Below, piece after piece: positions 54,228-62,485 of a stretch of 64,000 nt of DNA. Source of the DNA: Bacteroides neonati. GTDB lineage: Bacteria; Bacteroidota; Bacteroidia; Bacteroidales; Bacteroidaceae. Below the pieces are notes generated by a model. The model saw only the letters and a list, made by a program, of their open reading frames with translations, did not search any database and had not been told where the DNA came from. The stretch is taken from contig NZ_HG726028.1 of assembly GCF_000499785.1 (NCBI RefSeq), forward strand, positions 1 to 64,000. Direction: 5' to 3'. Position numbers and translations under genes: made by a program. Numbering within the stretch: the stretch's first letter is position 1; each line of letters starts with the position of its first letter.

Positions 54228-55579
54228 CGGGTTGTTTGATAAGCATTCCACATATCGGGTACACCGTAGCCGTAAATATTATCCGGAAACTTCGAACGGT
54301 CGCCCGAACGTTGCACCAGTTCGATTACCTCTTTCGCAGTCAGCTCCGGACGAGACTGCCAAAGACAGGTAACCATACCGCAAAGGATGGGCGAGGCAAA
54401 AGAGGTACCATTGCCACGACGTATGATACCATCGGTACCCATTACGTCCGATCCCAGACCTACTGCCACAACATCGGGTTTTATCCGGTTGTCGGCCGTA
54501 TTGCCTATCGACGAGAAAGAGGCTAATAACCCTTTCTTATCAATAGCACCTGTGGTCAGTACATGGTCTGCATCACCCGGAGGTGTTATCTTTTTCCACG
54601 AGCCGGCTCCTGCATTGCCCGCGCTACATACTAAAATCATTCCTTTATCGGCTACTTTCGAGGCTTGTCTCGACATTAGTGCCGTATGTCCGTCAAGGTC
54701 GCGGTATCTGTAGTTCTTCGAAGGATCATCAAAGGTATAGTACCCCAAAGAGGTATTCACCACATCGACTCCTACACTATCGGCAAATTCGATAGCAGCT
54801 GCCCAATAATCCTGCTCGACCAGATGCTCCGTTGCTTCATCTTCGCTGCGAAGCAACCAGTAAGAGGCTTCGGGCGCCGTACCAACCATGATATGAGGTT
54901 GATTCATTGCCATACAAGAGAGCACACTCAAGCCGTGACTACTCTCGGCATAAATATCCGAATCGGGGTTGACAAAATCTCTTGTACCCAGCACGCGTAT
55001 GTTCTGCATCGCTTTGATGCGATCCATATTATGAAAGCCGGCATCGATGACTGCAATAGTCATTCCCTGCCCCTTGAAACCGGCATCATGCAGTTTATCG
55101 CCATGGCTCATCTGAATCTGGCTAATAGCCGGGCCGTACAAACTATCTGTTTTGACCGGTGTGTTTATTAACGAATCGCGTTTGGGGGGCACTGACGTTA
55201 TTTTGGACTGCGGAACCATCCATACTTTTTCGATACTACGCACGAAAGGTAGACGGGCAATCCTGTTCATCACCGTCGAGTCGTTGCACGATACGGTTAC
55301 AAAGTTCTCCCACTTTCCAAGCGTAATCACCTTCACCCCTTTTTGGGCAATAGCATCGACATAAACCCTACATACGGGTAGGTCTGTCGAATCAATAGCA
55401 AGGTGCTGTTTCTGCCTGCGCGCAATCGATTTTGGCGATAGAAACTCTTCGGGACGGGAAAGCGAATAGGTAGTCTTTGCTTTATCGGTCAGCTGAATAC
55501 GATATTTCAATGTATCCTGTTGGGCCGATGCTCCAATGGCGACAAAGGCAAAGAGTATAGGTGCGATAAACTTCTTCAT
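54224..55579 (-). CDS. Secreted subtilisin-like serine protease (S8)
   Basis: The 451-residue product has a signal peptide (1-19, GASAQ) and a propeptide-like region (about 25-120, SRPEEFLSPKSIARRQKQHLAIDSTDLPV, typical of Bacteroidetes S8 proteases). The catalytic domain has Asp179 (AVIDAGFHNMD), His215 (SSHGLSVLS) and Ser393 (GNGTSFASPI); the oxyanion asparagine region is SAGNAGAG. All triad residues are present. It lies between mnmA and xseA in one direction and overlaps xseA by 4 bp, so it is probably co-transcribed. Its target is unknown. Confidence 0.92.
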   Translation of the reverse strand: MKKFIAPILFAFVAIGASAQQDTLKYRIQLTDKAKTTYSLSRPEEFLSPKSIARRQKQHLAIDSTDLPVCRVYVDAIAQKGVKVITLGKWENFVTVSCNDSTVMNRIARLPFVRSIEKVWMVPQSKITSVPPKRDSLINTPVKTDSLYGPAISQIQMSHGDKLHDAGFKGQGMTIAVIDAGFHNMDRIKAMQNIRVLGTRDFVNPDSDIYAESSHGLSVLSCMAMNQPHIMVGTAPEASYWLLRSEDEATEHLVEQDYWAAAIEFADSVGVDVVNTSLGYYTFDDPSKNYRYRDLDGHTALMSRQASKVADKGMILVCSAGNAGAGSWKKITPPGDADHVLTTGAIDKKGLLASFSSIGNTADNRIKPDVVAVGLGSDVMGTDGIIRRGNGTSFASPILCGMVTCLWQSRPELTAKEVIELVQRSGDRSKFPDNIYGYGVPDMWNAYQTTR

Positions 55580-55621
55580 GAATGGGGTATCTTTCTATAT
55601 GGTTAACTCAGTTATATGGGT

Positions 55622-56701
55622 TTATTCATTTTCGGAGATGACTAATCCAAGACCTCTTTGGGAAGCGATAAAAGCACCACCCAGTACGCGAGAGCCATCG
55701 TAAAACACGGCCGACTGTCCCGGAGTAATAGCCGAGGCCTCTGCCAGAAAGTGAACCAGCAGGCGACCATCGTTCAATCGTTTGACTTGACAAGAAATGG
55801 GGCGACTTCGATAACGGATACGAACAGTCAACTGTTCGCAGGCAAAAAGCTCCTGCTCATCGATGATATTGTCTTGCTCCGTCAACATATATTCGGCACG
55901 CAACTGTTCGGGCTCTCCAAGCATGACCGTATTTTTCTGCGGATTTATCTTCAACACATAAGCAGGCTTGCCAAGTGCAATTTCCAGTCCTTTGCGCTGC
56001 CCGATGGTATAATAGGGAAAACCTTTGTGCTGTCCTAGTTTTACGCCTTCGGAGTTAACAAACCATCCGGGGCCTATCTCGGCATCGAGTTCCGGACATT
56101 GATCGCGAAGAAAATCACGATAATCGCCTTTGATGAAGCAGACTTCCATGCTTTCGCCCTCTTTCGATTTGGCTTCGTATCCCTTCTCGCGCAAATAATC
56201 GCGTACTTTAAGCTTGGTAAAGTTGCCCAATGGAAAGATGCACCGCTTAAGTGTATCCTGCCCCAAACGCCAGAGAAAATAGGACTGGTCTTTCTTTTCA
56301 TCGTCGCCCGTCACAATGTAAATCTTGCCATTGCGCCGGTCTAAACGCGAATAATGACCGGTTGCAATCCAGTCGCAACCCAATTTATCGGCCCACTCGG
56401 TCAGCATACGAAACTTAAACAGCGGATTGCACATGACACAAGGATTGGGCGTGCGCCCCTGCCTGTACTCATCAATAAAGTTCTTAACAATGGTATCTTT
56501 AAACGGGATACGTTCATCTGCCACATAATGTTCAATCCCCATTCGTGCCGCCAACTCTCTGGCATCCTGAGGTTCATCGCCCCAAACACGCATGGTTACT
56601 CCTACGATCTCGTATCCTTGCTCTTGCAACATCAGACAGGTGGCCGTACTATCAATGCCACCACTCATACCTACCAGTACTCGCTTATTGGGTTCTTTCA
56701 T
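55622..56701 (-). CDS. mnmA: tRNA-specific 2-thiouridylase
   Basis: Adds sulfur at U34 of tRNA for Lys, Glu and Gln. The 359-residue product shows the PP-loop VLVGMSGGIDSTATCLMLQEQGYEIVGVTMRVW, the first catalytic cysteine in TPNPCVMCN, ATGHYSR, KKDQSYFLW, the second cysteine in ESMEVCFIKGDYRDFL, and the C-terminal GQRKGLEIALGKPAYVLKI. Bacteroides often carry more than one MnmA paralogue, so this may be one of two. It is first in a row with the protease and xseAB. Confidence 0.94.
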   Translation of the reverse strand: MKEPNKRVLVGMSGGIDSTATCLMLQEQGYEIVGVTMRVWGDEPQDARELAARMGIEHYVADERIPFKDTIVKNFIDEYRQGRTPNPCVMCNPLFKFRMLTEWADKLGCDWIATGHYSRLDRRNGKIYIVTGDDEKKDQSYFLWRLGQDTLKRCIFPLGNFTKLKVRDYLREKGYEAKSKEGESMEVCFIKGDYRDFLRDQCPELDAEIGPGWFVNSEGVKLGQHKGFPYYTIGQRKGLEIALGKPAYVLKINPQKNTVMLGEPEQLRAEYMLTEQDNIIDEQELFACEQLTVRIRYRSRPISCQVKRLNDGRLLVHFLAEASAITPGQSAVFYDGSRVLGGAFIASQRGLGLVISENE

Positions 56702-56725
56702 TCCGCTCTAAAAGTTCGATTTTTG

Positions 56726-56757
56726 CAAATGTACATGATTCTCCGCAAATCGACAAG
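56726..56757 (-). promoter_or_regulatory. mnmA promoter
   Basis: The -7 box TACATTTG (56726-56733, minus strand) and CTTG (56754-56757) 20 nt upstream, close to consensus; leader of about 18 nt. Confidence 0.6.
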
Positions 56758-56837
56758 CGTATGTTTATAATATCGTTTGAAGTGTCTTTAACAATGTTAA
56801 TGGATTTATGTGCTTCGTATCTATTGCCACACAAGAG

Positions 56838-56910
56838 TATATAGTTTTGATACTAATGAATACGTAGTTTTGGTATCAAAGAGTACGTAATTAACATACT
56901 GTTAAAATAG
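56838..56910. repeat. TACGTA-type repeat array, copy 3
   Basis: Three units at a strict 23-bp period: TATATA (56838), TACGTA (56861) and TACGTA (56884), each of the first two followed by GTTTTG and a purine-rich GAA/GAG tail. GAGTACGTAATTAAC and ACTGTTAAA then follow as in copy 2. TTTGATAC (56846) and GTATCAAA (56873) also form an inverted repeat. This lies in the 56702-57064 gap, in which I see only the mnmA promoter, this array and a terminator. Confidence 0.6.
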
Positions 56911-56996
56911 ATCTTTTACAAACGAAGAAAAGTGCTATGAATCCCATTCAGAAAACAAACCATATCATACTAAAAATCAATGAATTAACATAAAAA

Positions 56997-57033
56997 AAGT
57001 TGGGAGTATTTCTCATACGAGTACTCCCAACTT
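56997..57033 (-). terminator. Rho-independent terminator after the DUF3244-type gene
   Basis: AAGTTGGGAGTA pairs perfectly with TACTCCCAACTT around a 13-nt loop and is followed on the minus strand by TTTTTATG. It is one of the clearest terminators in the window. Confidence 0.85.
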
Positions 57034-57064
57034 ATTCAGACTTCTATTGAAACTGTTTAAACTA

Positions 57065-57448
57065 CTAAAGGTCAAACTGACCTTGCAGACACCAGTGTGG
57101 TGAGTTTAAATTCACTTGATACGTTCCCGATTCTTCGCTAGTTAAATCAATCACCACATTGCCCGCCATCTCAAAAGCATCCCAATAAACAATCTTACCA
57201 GTTAATAAATTTGTTAAGGTTATAGTTATACTACTTACAGGAGATAGAAAATCAATTGTAAGTACTCCATCGCAAATTCGTCCGATAGCTGGTTTTTGAG
57301 TAATACTACGCATTATACTCCCCGGCTGGCCGGGTTTCATTGCTTTTAAAGGTACTTCTCTGTCTGCTTCTGCTTTCATACTTGCTCCTTGTACATAAAA
57401 TGACATCTGCCCGATAAGTAGGGCAACCAATAATACAATTTTCTTCAT
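57065..57448 (-). CDS. Small secreted DUF3244-type protein
   Basis: The product has 127 residues from ATG 57448 (nine further in-frame codons upstream are less likely, as MKKIVLLVALLIGQ is a clean signal peptide start). After cleavage (near VQGAS) it is a beta-sandwich of about 100 residues: DGVLTIDFLSPVSSITITLTNLLTGKIVYWDAFEM, VVIDLTSEESGTYQVNL. This matches the DUF3244 type of small exported Bacteroides proteins. Such proteins are often encoded next to a TPR regulator, as here. Function unknown; a signal or adhesion role is speculation. Confidence 0.8.
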   Translation of the reverse strand: MKKIVLLVALLIGQMSFYVQGASMKAEADREVPLKAMKPGQPGSIMRSITQKPAIGRICDGVLTIDFLSPVSSITITLTNLLTGKIVYWDAFEMAGNVVIDLTSEESGTYQVNLNSPHWCLQGQFDL

Positions 57449-57491
57449 CGCCATATATAATTTTAAGTTAAACACAAGTGATCGACAAATG

Positions 57492-57499
57492 CAAATATA
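57492..57499 (-). promoter_or_regulatory. -7 box of the DUF3244-type gene
   Basis: TATATTTG on the minus strand, exact TAnnTTTG, 43 bp before ATG 57448. No -33 TTTG, consistent with need for an activator. Confidence 0.5.
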
Positions 57500-57520
57500 A
57501 TAAAATCCACCTAAGAAAGT

Positions 57521-57606
57521 TGTGTAGTATACAGTTAAAAATAAAACGCATAATTGACTGAAAATCAGAAAGTAATAGAAATACTAAAAAGTCAACTGTG
57601 TAGTAT
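57521..57606. repeat. Direct repeat TGTGTAGTAT, two copies
   Basis: TGTGTAGTAT occurs at 57521-57530 and 57597-57606 in the gap between the TPR regulator and the DUF3244-type gene. The first copy lies just upstream of the -33 position of the small gene, so it could be the regulator's binding site. Confidence 0.45.
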
Positions 57607-57624
57607 GAATATGAAAAATTCAAC

Positions 57625-59376
57625 TTATACCTCTTCAATTAATGACTCTAAAGTGACTTCGGGCGAAAATACCCCCATTCTACCTTGAATAAAAAGACGC
57701 CGTTTATAAACAGCGTTTGCAGTGCAGCACAACAACAATGCAATCTTCGAATATTTAAATCCGGCTTTCACCAAACAGCAGAAGCAGACATCGTTATCCG
57801 TCAGACGTTCGTACTTACGACTGAGGCGACCGGTAAAATCAATTGTAATCCGGTTTATTTCAGCTTTCAAGATTTCCCAATCTGCCGCAGTGGGTTTTTC
57901 CATGGCATCGGGATTATTGTAATTGGTCTCAATCAGTGCATTTAGCCGTCTGTAAATAAATGATTCTTTGAGAACTTCCCGAAAGAGTCTCTCTTTTTCC
58001 TTATTTACAACTTTCATCTGCTCCATCAAAAGAATGGCGGCCTCTTGATTATCAGCACCCTCTTTCGTGTCTCCCAATTGTCCATAACGTTCGTACAGCT
58101 CGGTCAATTCAAGATCTTTTTGTCGAAGCTCCATTTCCAACTTCTCTGTCTGCGAGGAGAGGTGGGATTGGAGAGTCGAATGTTCTTGTACCAATGTATT
58201 CATTTCTTGCCGAAACCGTCTCCGTTTGTACGCCAAATACAAGGCAAGGCATAATAATGCAGCACCCAATACATAAACATAGTATCGGTAACGATGCAAA
58301 AAAGACTCGTAATGCTGAACGGTTTGCCGCATCATTGCATCCTTCACCGAAGCCATCACTTCGACCGGCTGCTCTAACCGCTTTACAGAGTCCTTATAAG
58401 CATTGCAGTAATCTTCCATTTGAAGCGCCTCGGCCACCTTTCCTTGCTTACGATTTACATCCGAAAGACACATATATGCACCTGTTTTAACATAGTAATT
58501 ATCAGACAGCAAACTTTTCTTTAAATAAACAGTAGCTGAGTCATATTGCAGTTTTTTGCTGAGAATCATACCTTGAATCAGGTAATAATTAGAATAATCC
58601 TTGCTATCTACTTCAAGAGAAAGCCCTAACCTAGCAAACCTCAGAGCTTCATCGGTATTATTCATTCGACTATACAACATGCTCAAAGAGTTAATTACTG
58701 TCCTTTTCAAATATACATTCTGTTGATCTTTAGCAATGGCCAAAGCACGCAATAAGTAGTTTTCGGCAGAAACATAGCTTGATTGCCCTTTGGCAATACC
58801 AATATCGCCCAACATAGAAAGTGCTACTACCAGCCTAGCAGAATCATTACGCTGCACAGCCAATCGTTCGGCTTGCTGATAAAGCGAATCGGCCTGCTCG
58901 TACATGCTTTGTTGATAAAAAAGATACCCCAGATTCCCATCCAAAATACATAATAATTCTTCATCCTTCGCTTCTTTAGCCAAGGGCATAGCCGTCAAAA
59001 ATTCACGAACAGCTTTGGGATCTTCTCTTCTATCCTGATATACTCTCCCTAAGTAATAGTGAGATTTGGCTTGCAATGTGACGTCAGCCCCCCGCATATC
59101 ATAATAGTCTACCGCCATACGAATCAACGAATCATCCGTATGAATAAGGTAGTTCTTATCACGCGCCTGAGTTATCAACAGTGCATACCATGCTCGCGAA
59201 CTTGCGTCATTCAGTTCGGATAATGACATACTTTGCAAAAGTTTCAAGGAAGATTCGGGAGATGTAGCCATTAATGAATCCGCACGAAGCAATTCTGGCA
59301 ATTGTGTACTGCGCCAACTACAGCAAATAAACGAGAAGAGAACAACTAGAAAAACAAAGTGTACAATCGTTTTCAT
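57625..59376 (-). CDS. TPR-containing membrane regulator with C-terminal helix-turn-helix
   Basis: The 583-residue product has a lipoprotein-like signal (FICCS at 17-20). About six tetratricopeptide repeats (about 60-330, KSHYYLGRVYQDRREDPKAV, NLGYLFYQQSMYEQADSLYQQAE) precede one membrane segment (about 365-384). A cytoplasmic coiled coil (about 385-470) and a C-terminal domain (about 500-583, RLTDNDVCFCCLVKAGFKYSKIALLLCCTANAVYKRR) follow; the last resembles a LuxR-like HTH. This is the Bacteroidetes layout of a periplasmic TPR sensor joined to a DNA-binding domain. It likely regulates the DUF3244-type gene 176 bp downstream on the same strand. Confidence 0.85.
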   Translation of the reverse strand: MKTIVHFVFLVVLFSFICCSWRSTQLPELLRADSLMATSPESSLKLLQSMSLSELNDASSRAWYALLITQARDKNYLIHTDDSLIRMAVDYYDMRGADVTLQAKSHYYLGRVYQDRREDPKAVREFLTAMPLAKEAKDEELLCILDGNLGYLFYQQSMYEQADSLYQQAERLAVQRNDSARLVVALSMLGDIGIAKGQSSYVSAENYLLRALAIAKDQQNVYLKRTVINSLSMLYSRMNNTDEALRFARLGLSLEVDSKDYSNYYLIQGMILSKKLQYDSATVYLKKSLLSDNYYVKTGAYMCLSDVNRKQGKVAEALQMEDYCNAYKDSVKRLEQPVEVMASVKDAMMRQTVQHYESFLHRYRYYVYVLGAALLCLALYLAYKRRRFRQEMNTLVQEHSTLQSHLSSQTEKLEMELRQKDLELTELYERYGQLGDTKEGADNQEAAILLMEQMKVVNKEKERLFREVLKESFIYRRLNALIETNYNNPDAMEKPTAADWEILKAEINRITIDFTGRLSRKYERLTDNDVCFCCLVKAGFKYSKIALLLCCTANAVYKRRLFIQGRMGVFSPEVTLESLIEEV

Positions 59377-59398
59377 CTTATCATATTGTATATAAACG

Positions 59399-59406
59399 CA
59401 AAGATA
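59399..59406 (-). promoter_or_regulatory. -7 box of the TPR regulator gene
   Basis: TATCTTTG on the minus strand, exact TAnnTTTG, 22 bp before ATG 59376; weak -33. Confidence 0.5.
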
Positions 59407-59558
59407 TACAAAATTATTTCTGAAAAGGTACTTATACCTTTAGACTTAATCAAATAAAAACAACAATTTAACACAGAGAAAAAGGCTCTCTCATACATTT
59501 CATATAGGTTAAAGATAACCCGAATACACTTGCAAAAACGGTGTATCGCATCTATCCG

Positions 59559-60566
59559 TCAACGCTTCTTCCAATCATCCTTGACATAGCTATCCGGATA
59601 AACAGTATGGTCAACAATTCCTTCTTTTAGATTAATCCAAGTAGTAAACGTACGTGCACCTTCTTTCAATTCAATAACACGGGCACCATTAGGCAAATGA
59701 TTATAAACGGTGTTGCCTCCGGTGTATCGACCGTAAGCCAATAGAATGTCTTTCCACATTACGGCATAATCATTATCGTGATCGTGGCCGACAAAAGTAC
59801 CCATCACATCACCCGATGCTTTCATGGCAGCAAACATTCCGGTGTTTAGCTGCGGGGCACATGCCTTTTCCATACGTGTTCCACGAAGAATCGCATTCTC
59901 ATTGGCAGCCGCCTCATTGTATTCGGGCAATGGAATATGAAAGAAAGCAATAGCCGGCAACGGTTGATTGTCATTGCGAACAGTATAAGAGGCACTCTGC
60001 TGGCGATACCAGTTTACTTGATCGAAAGTAAACCATGCGTATCCGGAAACACCTTTAATCGGCGAGTAAGATTGTGAGTCCATACAATAAAGCAACGCAG
60101 CATCTTTCTGGCTATTTGAAGAACTTTTTACTGTCAGAACATAATCGGGAGAAGACGCACTGCCACGGTCGGGCAAAAGATTATAAGGCATCTGTCGGAT
60201 CAGATCATATAGCTGCGCACGAGGCATGCCTTGCTCGTCATCGTGATTGCCAAAGGTAAGAACAAAAGGTATTTTACGATTTGAGACTTGTTCGATTACT
60301 TTAATCATTCCCTTATCGGCAGGTTTAGCATAAATGACATCGCCGGTAAAAACAACCAAATCGGGCTGTTCTGCATCGAGTACCCTGTTGATACACTCCA
60401 AAGCAGCGTCGGATGCTTTATTGCCATATTGATAATGCACATCGGTAAATTGTACGATCTTGAATGTACCCTTTGGGTTAAATGACAATACGGGCGACTG
60501 GGCAAAGCAGAAAATGCAGGAGAATAACGATACGATAAAAAGGTAAAAGGTGCGTAGTGTAAACAT
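59559..60566 (-). CDS. Secreted calcineurin-like metallophosphoesterase
   Basis: The 335-residue product has a signal peptide (1-22, FCFAQ) and the five metallophosphoesterase blocks: FTDVHY (Asp42, His44), VFTGDVIY, TFGNHDDE, FFHIPLPEY and GTFVGHDHDND. It hydrolyses phosphoesters with two metal ions; the substrate (phosphatase, nucleotidase or phospholipase-like) cannot be told. It begins 5 bp after ispF and so belongs to the rex-FAH-ispF row. Confidence 0.92.
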   Translation of the reverse strand: MFTLRTFYLFIVSLFSCIFCFAQSPVLSFNPKGTFKIVQFTDVHYQYGNKASDAALECINRVLDAEQPDLVVFTGDVIYAKPADKGMIKVIEQVSNRKIPFVLTFGNHDDEQGMPRAQLYDLIRQMPYNLLPDRGSASSPDYVLTVKSSSNSQKDAALLYCMDSQSYSPIKGVSGYAWFTFDQVNWYRQQSASYTVRNDNQPLPAIAFFHIPLPEYNEAAANENAILRGTRMEKACAPQLNTGMFAAMKASGDVMGTFVGHDHDNDYAVMWKDILLAYGRYTGGNTVYNHLPNGARVIELKEGARTFTTWINLKEGIVDHTVYPDSYVKDDWKKR

Positions 60567-60571
60567 AGCTA

Positions 60572-61051
60572 TTATAGATGATTGATTAATACGGTAGCAT
60601 AGGCTGAGATACCTTCTTCGCGACCGGTAAAGCCCAACTTCTCGGTAGTGGTTGCTTTGATGGAGATATCATCGACGTCAATACCCATGACCTCGGCAAG
60701 AGTATCTTGCATGGAGGGAATAAATGGTTTGAGTTTGGGACGCTCTGCACAAATCGTCATATCGATATTTCCCACCTGATATCCTTTGCTTGCAATCAAA
60801 GCGATGGTTTGTTTCAAAAGAATTTTGCTATCGATATTTTTATACTCACCTGCGGTATCGGGAAAGTGGAATCCAATATCACGCATATTGGCTGCCCCGA
60901 GCAATGCATCGCAAAGAGCATGTATCAGCACATCGGCATCCGAATGTCCCAACAGCCCTTTCTCGTGTTCAATGCGCACACCACCCAACCATAATTCACG
61001 GCCTGCGACCAACTGATGGACGTCAAAACCAAAACCAACGCGTATCTTCAT
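60572..61051 (-). CDS. ispF: 2-C-methyl-D-erythritol 2,4-cyclodiphosphate synthase
   Basis: An enzyme of the non-mevalonate isoprenoid pathway. The 159-residue product has zinc ligands Asp10 and His12 (GFGFDVHQL) and His44 (GHSDADVLIHALCDALLGA), then DIGFHFPD, NIDMTICAERPKL and the C-terminal KATTTEKLGFTGREEGISAYA. The length is standard. Confidence 0.97.
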   Translation of the reverse strand: MKIRVGFGFDVHQLVAGRELWLGGVRIEHEKGLLGHSDADVLIHALCDALLGAANMRDIGFHFPDTAGEYKNIDSKILLKQTIALIASKGYQVGNIDMTICAERPKLKPFIPSMQDTLAEVMGIDVDDISIKATTTEKLGFTGREEGISAYATVLINHL

Positions 61052-61109
61052 TTCAAGTTATTTTTTATAGTTAACTAAGTCCCGAAACCTCTTCCGTTAG
61101 TCTTTCGCT

Positions 61110-61724
61110 TCAACGGATGTGGAAATCGAGTAGCTTTTCATCACCGATATAGCCTTCGAGGTGCTGCCCCACACTGACCGGGCCTACACCGACAGGAGTT
61201 CCGGTGAACAAAAGATCACCAATTTTCAGTGTAACAAACCGGCTTACATAAGCGATAATATCATCTATCCGGAAAAGCATATCAGCCGTACAGCCTTGTT
61301 GCACTTGTTGTCCATCGATGTTTAGATGGAAGTTCAGCTGTTGTATATCACCCACCTCCTCGACAGGAACAAAAGTACCAATAGCAGCCGAACTATCAAA
61401 ACCTTTACAAAGTTCCCAAGGACCACCCTCGGCACGAAATTGCCTTTGCAGGTCGCGTGCAGTAAAGTCAATACCAACGGTTACGGCATCATAATACCGA
61501 TGCGCAAAACGAGAGGCTATATTCTTCCCCAGTCGATTGATGCGTACAACTAATTCGGTTTCATAATGCACTTCGTTGGTAAAATCGGGAATAAAGAAAG
61601 GTTTGCCATCCTTCAGCAAAGCCGAATCGGGCTTCATGAATATAACCGGATCTTTGTTGACTAAGGTATGTCCGAGTTCTTTATTGTGTTGGGCATAGTT
61701 CATGCCTACTGCTATAATCTTCAT
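61110..61724 (-). CDS. Fumarylacetoacetate hydrolase family protein
   Basis: The 204-residue single-domain FAH-fold protein starts MKIIAVGMNYAQHNKELGH. Other motifs are PVIFMKPDSALL, the metal-binding VHYETELVVRINRLGK, AVTVGIDFTARDLQ, CKGFDSSAAIGTF, and GDLLFTGTPVGVGPVSVGQHLEGYI at the end. Members act as acylpyruvases or oxaloacetate decarboxylases; which applies is unclear. Its ATG uses the last base of the rex stop codon (TAATG), so it is coupled to rex. Confidence 0.92.
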   Translation of the reverse strand: MKIIAVGMNYAQHNKELGHTLVNKDPVIFMKPDSALLKDGKPFFIPDFTNEVHYETELVVRINRLGKNIASRFAHRYYDAVTVGIDFTARDLQRQFRAEGGPWELCKGFDSSAAIGTFVPVEEVGDIQQLNFHLNIDGQQVQQGCTADMLFRIDDIIAYVSRFVTLKIGDLLFTGTPVGVGPVSVGQHLEGYIGDEKLLDFHIR

Positions 61725-62404
61725 TATTTTATTTCATTAAAATTCAACCGGTTAAACATCAGAGCCAAATGAGCGTAAAGAGAGGTATTCTGCACAACAA
61801 TATCTTCGGGAACACGGATACGGAAAGGCGTAAAGTTCCAGACAGCTTTGATACCGCCCGATACCATCACATCGGTAATGCATTGGGCTATCTCGATAGG
61901 CACCGTAAGCACGCCAATATTCACGTCGTATTCTTTCATCTTTTGCACAAACTCATCGGTGTGGTAAATGGGAATGCCACTAATACTCGTTCCCACCAAA
62001 GCCGGATTAATATCAAAGGCAGCTACTATCTCGAGCCCAAAATGAGTAAGACCTGAGTCGCGCAATAAAGCACCGCCCAAGCTACCTACTCCAAAAAGAA
62101 AAGCCTTGTGTATGTTGGTAAAACCTAAGAAGTTCTCGAGGACTGTAATCAGCGTATCGACTTCATAACCCACACGGGTACGCCCTGAAATATTCACATA
62201 CGATAGATCCTTAGCTATCTGTGAAGCATCGATATTTATTTCTTTGGATATTTGAGTGGAAGACACGTAACGTTCGCCTTTTTTCTTCAGCAACTTTACG
62301 TTCGAGAGATACCACGGCAATCTACGCAACGTAGGTTCCGGTACTTTCGCAATTTCTTTATGCTGTATGGGACGATTCATTCTTATTCTTACATGCTTTG
62401 ACAT
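61724..62404 (-). CDS. rex: Redox-sensing transcriptional repressor Rex
   Basis: A DNA-binding repressor that senses the NADH/NAD ratio. The 226-residue product has an N-terminal winged helix (VPEPTLRRLPWYLSNVKLLKKKGERYVSSTQISKEINIDASQIAKDLSYVNISG) and a C-terminal Rossmann domain (FLFGVGSLGGALLRDSGLTHFGLEIVAAFDINPALVGTSISGIPIY), with VWNFTPFRIRVPEDIVVQNTSLYAHLALMFNRLNF at the end. The -7 box at 62415-62422 is so close to ATG 62404 that the second Met (62380, MNRPIQHKE) may be the true start. It heads a row with FAH, ispF and the phosphoesterase. Confidence 0.95.
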   Translation of the reverse strand: MSKHVRIRMNRPIQHKEIAKVPEPTLRRLPWYLSNVKLLKKKGERYVSSTQISKEINIDASQIAKDLSYVNISGRTRVGYEVDTLITVLENFLGFTNIHKAFLFGVGSLGGALLRDSGLTHFGLEIVAAFDINPALVGTSISGIPIYHTDEFVQKMKEYDVNIGVLTVPIEIAQCITDVMVSGGIKAVWNFTPFRIRVPEDIVVQNTSLYAHLALMFNRLNFNEIK

Positions 62405-62414
62405 TAGCGATGTA

Positions 62415-62422
62415 CAAAATTA
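62415..62422 (-). promoter_or_regulatory. rex -7 box
   Basis: TAATTTTG on the minus strand, exact TAnnTTTG. The predicted start near 62409 gives a leader of about 5 nt for ATG 62404 or about 29 nt for ATG 62380. Confidence 0.45.
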
Positions 62423-62485
62423 CATCTTTTTTCCGAATTGACACGTTCATCGTGCAGAATTTTATAAAGGATAGAAACCTGAAAC

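Noticed and set aside
56846..56880. TTTGATAC...GTATCAAA as arms of an invertible promoter
   Set aside because: Arms of 8 bp with a 19-bp spacer are too small for a Bacteroides invertible segment, and the repeat is explained by the 23-bp array.
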